From assembly GCF_013337685.1 (NCBI RefSeq), contig NZ_SUQN01000007.1, forward strand, positions 62,001 to 126,000: a stretch of 64,000 bases of DNA. The letters are read 5' to 3'. Below the pieces are notes generated by a model. That model was not told where the DNA came from and searched no databases. It saw only the letters and a program-made list of their open reading frames with translations. Source of the stretch: Citrobacter gillenii. GTDB taxonomy: Bacteria > Pseudomonadota > Gammaproteobacteria > Enterobacterales > Enterobacteriaceae. Below are positions 57,266 to 64,000 of this stretch, piece after piece (positions within the stretch are counted from its first letter, which is position 1; each line of letters begins with the position of its first letter). Made by a program: the position numbers and the translations under genes.

Positions 57266-58375
57266 TTATTTGGCTACCGAGGACGACCCGTCGGCGTGCC
57301 ACTGGAAGACACCAAACTCAAATCCCTTTAGATCGCCTTTTTCATCCCAATTCAGCGGCCCAATCACGGTATCAGCCCCGTGTGCTTTTAAATCTTTCAC
57401 CAGATCCAGCGGTTCTTTGCTGCCGCTGCGATCCAAAGCGGTTGCCAGCGACTGCACAGCGGCGTAGGTGATCCACACATATGGTCCGGTCGGATCTTTC
57501 TTGTCCGCTTTGAGCGCATCGACGATAGCCTTATTCGCCGGATCCTGGTCATAGCGTTTTGGCATGGTCACCAGCATGCCTTCGCCTGCCTCGCCCGCGA
57601 TGTTGGACAGTGACGCATTACCCACGCCTTCTGGTCCCATAAACTGCGTTTTCAGGCCCACAGAGCGCGCCTGACGCAGCATTTGTCCCATTTCCGGGTA
57701 GTAGCCACCGTAATAAACGAAGTCGATGTTTTCTTTCTTCAGACGGGCAATCAGCGCAGAAAAATCTTTTTCTCCGGCAGTGATCCCATCAAAGAAGACG
57801 ATATTGGCTTTGCCCGCTTTCAGGCTGTCTTGTACCGAGCGCGCCAGTCCTTCACCGTACTGCTGCTTATCATGGAGGATGGCAATACGCTGAGGCTTAA
57901 CCGTCTCAAGAATATATTTCGCCGCGGTGGGTCCCTGAGAGGAGTCCAGACCGGCCGTACGCATGATGTGCGCATAACCGCGCTGCGTCAGTTCCGGGTT
58001 GGTGGCACCCGGGGAAATCATCAGGATGCCTTCATCTTCGTAGATGTCGGATGCAGGTTGAGTCGACGATGAGCACAGGTGACCAATCACATACTGAATG
58101 CCGTCGTTAACGATTTTATTCGCCACGGCCACCGCCTGTTTTGGATCGCAGGCGTCGTCATATTCCACGCCCACCAGCTTGTCGCCTTTGATGCCACCTT
58201 TGGCATTAATATCTTTAATCGCCTGACGCGCGCCATTGAATTCCATATCGCCCCACTGCGCGACCGGACCTGACATTGCCCCGACCACAGCGACTTTGAT
58301 CTCCTCCGCCATAGCCGTGTGCGACATTGCCAGTGCGATTACCCCTGCGATGATTGTCTTCGCATTCCTTTTCAT
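57266..58375 (-). CDS. livK: Leucine-specific periplasmic binding protein LivK
   Basis: 369 residues with signal peptide [23 protein letters not shown] (about 23). Family 4 solute-binding protein. The ligand-site and disulfide segments are YDDACDPKQ and [13 protein letters not shown]. It is distinguished from its paralogue LivJ (59.3-60.4 kb) by identity to E. coli LivK, e.g. [16 protein letters not shown]. It delivers leucine to LivHMGF; first gene of the operon. Confidence 0.97.
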   Translation of the reverse strand: MKRNAKTIIAGVIALAMSHTAMAEEIKVAVVGAMSGPVAQWGDMEFNGARQAIKDINAKGGIKGDKLVGVEYDDACDPKQAVAVANKIVNDGIQYVIGHLCSSSTQPASDIYEDEGILMISPGATNPELTQRGYAHIMRTAGLDSSQGPTAAKYILETVKPQRIAILHDKQQYGEGLARSVQDSLKAGKANIVFFDGITAGEKDFSALIARLKKENIDFVYYGGYYPEMGQMLRQARSVGLKTQFMGPEGVGNASLSNIAGEAGEGMLVTMPKRYDQDPANKAIVDALKADKKDPTGPYVWITYAAVQSLATALDRSGSKEPLDLVKDLKAHGADTVIGPLNWDEKGDLKGFEFGVFQWHADGSSSVAK

Positions 58376-58799
58376 TCCTGAATCCCCATTCGTGATGTTG
58401 TGTATTTATTTTGTATTTATATGGTTAAAAAGCAGACTGTGCTTTTTTTGAACTGCACTATTTTTGCCTGTCTGATTAATGGTTTAGCGCAGCATTTTAA
58501 GCAAATTACCGCTAAAATCTCTATTTTTCAGTCGATTAAGAAAAGATAATATTCTGCTTTTCACTATAGATAAACAAAAAAAAGCACGCTTGTCAGCATA
58601 AAATAATGGCACAAAGAGCGGAATAAAATGCTGCATCCCAGGGTAATATCCTGCCTGTTTTTCAATGCCTAATGTTTCAAACTGTAATTATCGTTGTTAT
58701 AAAATTAATCACCTGGTTATTCTCATAAAAAAGAGAAAGCGTCCGGGGGAATTATTTCGGTACACTGATTTCATCTTTTGTGATTTGGACACGCTGTCA
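58376..58799. promoter_or_regulatory. livK-panZ divergent spacer (424 bp)
   Basis: AT-rich. On the - strand, ahead of livK, AAAAAGCA/TGCTTTTT (58427-58434, 58440-58447) makes an attenuator-like hairpin. In the rest (about 58460-58790) I see no gene or repeat; promoters for livK and panZ must lie here, and Lrp control of liv is known in E. coli. Confidence 0.55.
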
Positions 58800-59183
58800 A
58801 TGAAGCTGACCATCATTCGTTTAGAAAACTTTAGTGCTCAGGACAACATTGATCTGGGCAAAATCTGGCCGGAATATTCCGCCTCATCTCTACGCGTCGA
58901 TGACGCTCACCGGATCTATGCCGCGCGGTTTAATGAGCGCCTGTTAGGCGCAGTACGCGTCACCCTGAGCGGTACGCAAGGCGCGCTGGATTCCTTACGC
59001 ATACGCGAAATCACCCGCCGTCGCGGCGTCGGGCAGTATTTGATCGAAGAAGTGATCCGCGAAAACCCTGACGTGAGTTCATGGTGGATGGCAGATGTAG
59101 GCGTGGAAGACCGCGGCGTGATGGCCGCATTTATGCAGGCATTAGGGTTTAGCGCACAGGCGGATGGCTGGGAGAAACGGTAA
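58800..59183 (+). CDS. panZ: PanD maturation factor PanZ (PanM), GNAT fold
   Basis: Starting at MKLTIIRLE gives 127 residues, as in E. coli YhhK; 45 in-frame codons upstream are AT-rich and unconserved. The acetyl-CoA site is EITRRRGVGQYLIEEV (about 70-85). PanZ with acetyl-CoA triggers self-cleavage of the aspartate decarboxylase zymogen PanD and regulates pantothenate synthesis. It stands between livK and livJ on the opposite strand. Confidence 0.95.
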   Translation: MKLTIIRLENFSAQDNIDLGKIWPEYSASSLRVDDAHRIYAARFNERLLGAVRVTLSGTQGALDSLRIREITRRRGVGQYLIEEVIRENPDVSSWWMADVGVEDRGVMAAFMQALGFSAQADGWEKR

Positions 59184-59190
59184 TAAAAAA

Positions 59191-59264
59191 GCCGGATGGC
59201 GCTGACGCTTATCCGGCCTACGAAGTGCTCGCTGTAGGCCCGGTAAGCAAAGCGCTACCGGGCA
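59191..59264. repeat. BIME between panZ and livJ
   Basis: GCCGGATGGCGC-TGACGC-TTATCCGGCCTAC plus inverted GTAGGCCCGGTAAGC...GCTACCGGGC, between convergent genes. Confidence 0.92.
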
Positions 59265-59269
59265 GTTAC

Positions 59270-60373
59270 TCACTTAGCGTCTGTAGCCGTACCGTTAGCA
59301 TGCCAATCAAACACGCCGAACTCGAAGCCTTTCAGGTCACCCTTCGCATCCCATGACAGCGGCCCCATCACGGTTTCAACAGAGTTTGCTTTCAGGTATT
59401 TAGCAATTTCAGCCGGATCGTCGGAATGGTTCAGACCAGCCTGCAATGATTGCAGCGCAGCGTAGGTGGTCCACACAAACGCGCCGCTTGGATCCTGTTT
59501 CTTGGCCTTGATGGCATCCACGATCGGTTTGTTCGCCGGAACCTGATCATAGTTCTTCGGCTTGGTCACCAGTAAGCCTTCCGCAGATTCACCGGCGATG
59601 TTAGACAGCGACACGTTCGCCACCCCTTCTGGTCCCATAAACTGGGTTTTCAGGCCAGCAGCACGCGCCTGACGCAGGATCTGCCCCATTTCCGGGTGGT
59701 AGCCACCGTAGTAAACAAAGTCGATGTTATCTTTCTTCAGACGCGCCACCAGGGTGGAGAAGTCTTTCTCACCGGCGGTGATACCGTCAAAGAACACCAC
59801 ATCAGCATTCGCTTTCTTCAGGTTGTCTTGCACAGAGCGCGCCAAACCTTCACCGTACTGCTGCTTGTCGTGAACGATGGCAATGCGTTTCGGCTTCACT
59901 TTTTCAACAATATATTTCGCGGCAGTTGGCCCCTGATCAGAGTCCAGGCCGGTGGTACGCATTACCAGATTATAGCCACGTGCGGTCAGTTCCGGCGCGG
60001 TTGCCGCCGGAGTGATCATCAGAATGCCTTCGTCTTCATAGATATCTGACGCGGGCTGAGTAGAAGACGAGCACAGGTGACCGATAACGTATTTAATCCC
60101 GTCGTTAACCACTTTGTTGGCAACCGCTACCGCCTGTTTCGGGTCACAGGCATCGTCGTATTTCACCACGACCAGCTTGTCACCCTTCACGCCGCCTTTG
60201 GCGTTAATGTCTGCAATCGCCTGTTCTGCACCGGTAAACTCCTGGTCGCCATACTGCGCCACCGGACCCGACATCGCGCCGACGACGGCAACTTTAATAT
60301 CCTTAGCAAAGGCCATATTGCTCAAAGACAGGGCGATACATCCTGCCAATAACGCTTTACCCTTCATATTCAT
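59270..60373 (-). CDS. livJ: Leu/Ile/Val-binding periplasmic protein LivJ
   Basis: The start [20 protein letters not shown] gives 367 residues, the E. coli length; a 19-codon AT-rich extension is rejected. Signal peptide about 23 residues (cut after MAFA). The disulfide and ligand segments YDDACDPKQ and GHLCSSSTQ are shared with LivK. It binds all three branched-chain amino acids for LivHMGF. Monocistronic, upstream of livK, with panZ between. Confidence 0.97.
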   Translation of the reverse strand: MNMKGKALLAGCIALSLSNMAFAKDIKVAVVGAMSGPVAQYGDQEFTGAEQAIADINAKGGVKGDKLVVVKYDDACDPKQAVAVANKVVNDGIKYVIGHLCSSSTQPASDIYEDEGILMITPAATAPELTARGYNLVMRTTGLDSDQGPTAAKYIVEKVKPKRIAIVHDKQQYGEGLARSVQDNLKKANADVVFFDGITAGEKDFSTLVARLKKDNIDFVYYGGYHPEMGQILRQARAAGLKTQFMGPEGVANVSLSNIAGESAEGLLVTKPKNYDQVPANKPIVDAIKAKKQDPSGAFVWTTYAALQSLQAGLNHSDDPAEIAKYLKANSVETVMGPLSWDAKGDLKGFEFGVFDWHANGTATDAK

Positions 60374-60569
60374 CCTGACAATCCCCATTATTGTGGTTAT
60401 TACGTGTGTTGTGATGTTGTTGTTCAGCACTTTATTTCGATTATTGGATAGCTACCCGTGCTTTAGCAGCATACTCTGCTAAAACATACCCGATTTTTAT
60501 TATTTTGGAATAGCTAATTTTACATCCAGATAACAGATTCGTGTCGGTGGGAGGGGAGGAAAGGCCCGT

Positions 60570-60641
60570 TTGCCCGATAAGCGAAGCGCCATCAGGCAAA
60601 CGTGTTGCCGGATGGCAGCGTAAACGCCTTATCCGGCCTAC
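60570..60641. repeat. BIME between livJ and rpoH
   Basis: TTGCCCGATAAGCG...GCCATCAGGCAA and TTGCCGGATGGCAGCG...TTATCCGGCCTAC, the inverted pair. Confidence 0.9.
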
Positions 60642-60676
60642 AAAAAACAAAACCCCCGAATTCACATTCGAGGGTT
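60642..60676 (-). terminator. Terminator of rpoH
   Basis: AACCCCCGAAT (60651-60661) pairs with ATTCGAGGGTT (60666-60676) with one mismatch; on the - strand the hairpin is followed by a TTGTTTTTT run. Confidence 0.88.
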
Positions 60677-60695
60677 CATTGGCAATTCGCGAAAA

Positions 60696-61550
60696 TTACG
60701 CTTCGATTGCCGCGCGGAGTTTTTTCATGGCGTTCTTTTCAAGCTGACGCACACGTTCAGCGGAAACACCGTAGCGATCGGCCAGCTCCTGCAACGTCGA
60801 CTTGTTGTCTTCGTCGAGCCAACGGGCACGGATGATGTCCTGGCTACGTTCATCCAGACCTTCCATCGCGTAAGTCAATTTGTTCGCCGCCTGCTCTTCC
60901 CAGTTATCGTCTTCAATGCCGTCAGCAAAGTTAGACGATTTGTCCTGCAGATAAAGCACCGGAGCCATCGGCTGGCTGTCGGACTCGTCGTCCGAAGACA
61001 TGTCAAACGTCATGTCCTGCGCCGCCATACGGGATTCCATTTCGCGGACGTCTTTGCTGGAAACCCCCAGCTCGCGAGCGACCATTTCAACTTCATCCTG
61101 GTTAAACCAGCCCAGACGCTGCTTAGTTTTACGCAGGTTAAAGAACAGCTTACGCTGTGCTTTGGTGGTCGCGACTTTAACGATACGCCAGTTACGCAGA
61201 ACGTATTCGTGGATCTCTGCTTTGATCCAGTGCACGGCGAAAGACACCAGGCGCACACCCACTTCCGGGTTGAAACGGCGCACGGCTTTCATCAGGCCGA
61301 TATTACCTTCCTGAATCAGATCCGCCTGCGGCAGGCCATAGCCCGCGTAGTTACGAGCAACATGAACAACAAAGCGCAGGTGAGACAGGATCAGCGTTTT
61401 AGCTGCTTCCAGATCGCCCTGGTAATGCAGCTTTTCAGCCAGTGCCCGCTCCTCGTCAGCCGACAACATCGGCCACGCGTTTGCAGCCCGGATGTAAGAT
61501 TCCAGGTTACCAACAGGGGCTAAAGCTAAATTTTGCATTTCTTTGGTCAT
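60696..61550 (-). CDS. rpoH: Heat-shock sigma factor RpoH (sigma-32)
   Basis: 284 residues, E. coli length. Sigma region 2 is [24 protein letters not shown]; the RpoH box is QRKLFFNLR (about 132-140); region 4.2 HTH is [28 protein letters not shown]. It directs RNA polymerase to chaperone and protease genes. In E. coli the early coding mRNA folds as a thermosensor; the conserved 5' coding sequence is compatible. Upstream 61551-61804 must hold its several promoters. Confidence 0.98.
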   Translation of the reverse strand: MTKEMQNLALAPVGNLESYIRAANAWPMLSADEERALAEKLHYQGDLEAAKTLILSHLRFVVHVARNYAGYGLPQADLIQEGNIGLMKAVRRFNPEVGVRLVSFAVHWIKAEIHEYVLRNWRIVKVATTKAQRKLFFNLRKTKQRLGWFNQDEVEMVARELGVSSKDVREMESRMAAQDMTFDMSSDDESDSQPMAPVLYLQDKSSNFADGIEDDNWEEQAANKLTYAMEGLDERSQDIIRARWLDEDNKSTLQELADRYGVSAERVRQLEKNAMKKLRAAIEA

Positions 61551-61804
61551 TCAAATCCTCTCAATCTATATCATCTGGCGCGTTGAAAAATCGACAGCAA
61601 CAACCATGCCAGAGCTTATGAGCAACGAGAATATCATTCAATCTTTTATCAGACAGTGATTTTATCCACAAGTTCCATGTCGTACTGTGTATACATTACG
61701 CACAAAATGTGACATCACAATGACTATGTCGGGAAGAGACAACAGGGACTCTTTCCCTGCAGAGCGAACTTCTCAGTGCAGGGAAAGATTATACCAGAGA
61801 TTTT
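61551..61804 (-). promoter_or_regulatory. rpoH promoter region
   Basis: 254-bp spacer between ftsX and rpoH, both on the - strand. Multiple promoters are known in E. coli. A possible ftsX terminator is the pair CTGCAGAGCGAACTTCTCAG region with CCCTGCA and TGCAGGG (61757-61763, 61777-61783) near the ftsX end. I could not assign individual -10 and -35 elements. Confidence 0.5.
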
Positions 61805-62863
61805 TTAATCGGGGGTAAAGTGGCGTAAATGTTGGACCGTGGCAAGCCAGGCTGCCACCCAGCCAATCATTGAGCACACCAGCAGCAGCAGCAGGCACTC
61901 GTCGAATGATAAGCCGTTGATATCAAATTTAGTTCCAAAAACCTGTGCCACTTCAGTGACCGCTGAAGACAGACGCATCACCAAAATTTCTGACAAAATC
62001 AGTGAAAGAAAAGCGCCCGAAAAGCCAAGCAGCGCTCCGCCGTAGAGGAACGGTCGCAGGATAAACCCATCCGTTGCGCCAATCAGTTTCTGTACGTTGA
62101 TGGTATCGCGACGGGCAAAAATGCTCAGTCGTACGCTGTTGCCGATAACCAGGAACACCGCGGCCACCATCAGCACGCCAATCATTGCCGAAACGCGCCC
62201 CACCAGACTCGTCAACGCCGCCAGCCGCGCAAACCAGCTGTCATCCATGCGCACTTCATCAATACCATTGATTTGTGCCACCCGATCACGCAGCGTGTTC
62301 AGCGACTCCGTGCCCTGGAAATCCAGTTTTGGGATAACCACCGCCACGGCCGGCAGCGGGTTCTCTTCCAGCATATCCAGCGCACCGCCAAAACCAGACC
62401 AGTTACGGAATTCACCCAGCGCATCGTCGCGGGAAAGATAATTCACCTTCTCCACGCCCTGCTCGGCCTGCAATTGACCAACCACCCGCGCCGCCGCGTC
62501 ATCATCCAGCGTTTTCTGCAAATACACGGTGATCTGCGGGGACGGATAATACTGGCTTGCCGCCTGGTTTACGTTCTTATAGACCATGTAACACACGCTC
62601 GGCAGCGTCAGGGAGATGGCGATCACCATCACCGTCAGGAACGTCGCCAGCGGCTTGCTTTTCAGGTCCTGTAACGCGCCCTGGAACGCATAGCGCACCT
62701 GCTCGTTAAAGACATTGGTTTTACGTGAGTTCGGCTTTGGTGAGGATTTTGCCCGCTTCGGCGCGTTGCGTCCCCCGTCACCTGGCGCACCGCCCGATTT
62801 ACGAAAACGGTCCAGTCGCCCACCGAACTGTTTGATTTGATTAATAGCGTCACGTCTATTCAT
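61805..62863 (-). CDS. ftsX: Cell-division ABC transporter-like permease FtsX
   Basis: The start [20 protein letters not shown] gives 352 residues as in E. coli. A basic cytoplasmic N terminus ([18 protein letters not shown]) is followed by TM1 ([19 protein letters not shown]), a periplasmic domain of about 120 residues that recruits EnvC, then three C-terminal helices. With FtsE it activates septal amidases through EnvC. Its ATG lies 8 bp inside the ftsE 3' end. Confidence 0.98.
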   Translation of the reverse strand: MNRRDAINQIKQFGGRLDRFRKSGGAPGDGGRNAPKRAKSSPKPNSRKTNVFNEQVRYAFQGALQDLKSKPLATFLTVMVIAISLTLPSVCYMVYKNVNQAASQYYPSPQITVYLQKTLDDDAAARVVGQLQAEQGVEKVNYLSRDDALGEFRNWSGFGGALDMLEENPLPAVAVVIPKLDFQGTESLNTLRDRVAQINGIDEVRMDDSWFARLAALTSLVGRVSAMIGVLMVAAVFLVIGNSVRLSIFARRDTINVQKLIGATDGFILRPFLYGGALLGFSGAFLSLILSEILVMRLSSAVTEVAQVFGTKFDINGLSFDECLLLLLVCSMIGWVAAWLATVQHLRHFTPD

Positions 62864-63524
62864 GCGCCAGGCCTCCATGCAGGTGTCCGTCGCTCAGGAC
62901 CATCTGGCGATAGGAACGACGGGAGATCAGCCCAATGTCGTGCGTCGCCATTAATACCGTAACCCCGACGCGGTTGAACTCTTCGAACAGGCGTAAGATC
63001 CCCTCCGACAACGCGTCATCAAGGTTTCCGGTCGGTTCATCCGCCAGCAGTACCGCAGGTTTATTCACCACCGCACGGGCAATTCCCACACGCTGCTGCT
63101 CACCGCCGGAGAGTTGAATCGGGAAATTCTTCGCTTTGTCCAACAGCCCGACCTTGTCCAGTGCCGCTGACACGCGGCGACGAATATCGTCCCCGCTGGC
63201 ACCCGCGATAATCAGCGGAATCGCCACGTTGTCAAAAACGGTCCGATCCATCAGCAGATGGTGATCCTGAAAAATCATGCCGATCTGGCGACGCAGAAAC
63301 GGCACTTCACGGTTTTTCAAACGGCTGATGTCATGCCCGCTGAAGGAAATTTTCCCGGCACTGGGCCGTTCAATCCCACAGATCAGCTTCAGCAGGGTAC
63401 TTTTCCCCGCACCGGAGTGGCCGGTCAGAAACGCCATCTCGCCAGGCTGCATATGGAATGTGACTCCCTGCAGCGCTTGTCTCCCACCGAGATAGGCCTT
63501 GCTGACATGTTCAAAGCGAATCAT
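62856..63524 (-). CDS. ftsE: Cell-division ATP-binding protein FtsE
   Basis: 222 residues. Walker [10 protein letters not shown] (about 36-44), signature [14 protein letters not shown] (about 138), Walker [13 protein letters not shown]. It powers FtsX at the septal ring. It starts 2 bp after the ftsY stop and overlaps ftsX, so ftsYEX is one tightly packed operon. Confidence 0.98.
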   Translation of the reverse strand: MIRFEHVSKAYLGGRQALQGVTFHMQPGEMAFLTGHSGAGKSTLLKLICGIERPSAGKISFSGHDISRLKNREVPFLRRQIGMIFQDHHLLMDRTVFDNVAIPLIIAGASGDDIRRRVSAALDKVGLLDKAKNFPIQLSGGEQQRVGIARAVVNKPAVLLADEPTGNLDDALSEGILRLFEEFNRVGVTVLMATHDIGLISRRSYRQMVLSDGHLHGGLAHE

Positions 63525-63526
63525 TG

Positions 63527-64000
63527 TTAATCCTCTCGGGCAAAAAGTGCCTCTATAAAATCGTCCGCTTTAAACGGACGTAAATCCTCGATACGTTCGC
63601 CCACACCGATGTAGCGGATAGGGATGCCAAACTGGTCGGCAACCGAGAAAATTACCCCACCTTTCGCCGTACCGTCCAGCTTGGTCAGGGTAATACCGGT
63701 CAAACCCACCGCTTCATGGAACAGTTTGGCCTGGCTTATGGCATTCTGCCCGGTACTGGCGTCAAGGGTCAGCATAATTTCATGCGGCGCATCTTCGTCG
63801 AGCTTTTTCATCACGCGAACGATTTTCTTCAATTCTTCCATCAGATGCGCTTTGTTCTGCAAGCGACCTGCGGTATCGGCGATCAGCACGTCAACGTTAC
63901 GCGCCTTCGCCGCCTGGATGGCATCAAAGATAACGGACGCGGAATCCGCGCCGGTATGCTGTGCAATCACCGGAATGTTGTTACGCTGGCCCCAGACCTG
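63527..64000 (-). CDS. ftsY: Signal recognition particle receptor FtsY, C-terminal part
   Basis: The frame runs off the right edge; 157 codons plus stop are present. Visible GTPase motifs of the NG domain are DTAGRLQNKAHLMEEL (G3), TKLDGTAKGGVIFSVADQF (G4) and the closing IGVGERIEDLRPFKADDFIEALF. It is the membrane receptor that takes SRP-ribosome complexes to SecYEG. The acidic A domain and N-terminal half lie beyond the window. First gene of ftsYEX. Confidence 0.97.
   Translation of the reverse strand, partial: QVWGQRNNIPVIAQHTGADSASVIFDAIQAAKARNVDVLIADTAGRLQNKAHLMEELKKIVRVMKKLDEDAPHEIMLTLDASTGQNAISQAKLFHEAVGLTGITLTKLDGTAKGGVIFSVADQFGIPIRYIGVGERIEDLRPFKADDFIEALFARED

Larger units (their letters stand above)
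60374..60695. promoter_or_regulatory. livJ-rpoH spacer (322 bp)
   Basis: It contains the livJ upstream region (AT-rich, 60374-60540), a BIME (60570-60641) and the rpoH terminator (60642-60676). No gene seen. Confidence 0.7.

Noticed and set aside
60441-60665. Small frame on the - strand containing VGRIRRLRCHPATRLPDG
   Set aside because: This peptide is the translation of a BIME, and it overlaps the rpoH terminator.

Overview
The window is a stretch of enterobacterial chromosome close to Escherichia, Salmonella and Citrobacter. Gene order and protein lengths match the E. coli 75-78 min region almost gene for gene (pckA-envZ-ompR ... rpoH-ftsXEY). Protein sequences are near-identical to those of that group but not E. 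coli itself. A Citrobacter-like species is my inference from the local accessory content and cannot be proven from this window. REP/BIME palindromes, typical of this family, occur in about sixteen intergenic spots.

Layout: 1-115 is the pckA end. 239-905 is an accessory HigB/HigA-type toxin-antitoxin pair. envZ-ompR, greB and yhgF follow, then feoABC (with FNR and Fur sites), bioH, gntX and nfuA, and gntT (with GntR sites). Next are malQ-malP diverging from malT, glpR-glpG-glpE diverging from glpD, the glycogen operon glgB-glgX-glgC-glgA-glgP, asd and yhgN. At about 36.86-38.33 kb lies a P4-satellite-like remnant. It is followed by gntR/gntK/gntU, yhhW, yhhX, the sRNA gene ryhB, yhhY, an unrecognised secreted protein, ggt, yhhA, ugpBAECQ, a two-gene Fur-box-associated unit of unknown function, livKHMGF, panZ, livJ, rpoH, and ftsX-ftsE-ftsY (ftsY runs off the end).

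Functionally the region is dominated by carbon storage and uptake: maltodextrin (malPQ, malT), glycogen (glg), glycerol-3-phosphate (glpD and regulator, ugp) and gluconate (gntT, gntU, gntK, gntR). It also carries branched-chain amino-acid transport (liv), iron (feo, ryhB, and a third putative Fur target) and envelope, stress or cell-division control (envZ/ompR, rpoH, ftsEXY). Compared with E. coli K-12, as I recall its map, rtcBA/rtcR (malT-glpR), yhgA (feoC-bioH) and the yhhZ block (yhhY-ggt) are absent.

The least ordinary part is the interval between yhgN and gntU. It has about 1 kb of dense perfect hairpins, repeats of the GGTGAAC type, an open frame without a start codon, and a leader with three interleaved inverted repeats reaching the Shine-Dalgarno of a 148-residue orphan gene. 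The whole is bracketed by 65-bp near-identical BIME copies. The second most interesting item is the Fur-box-linked pair of small proteins between ugpB and livF.
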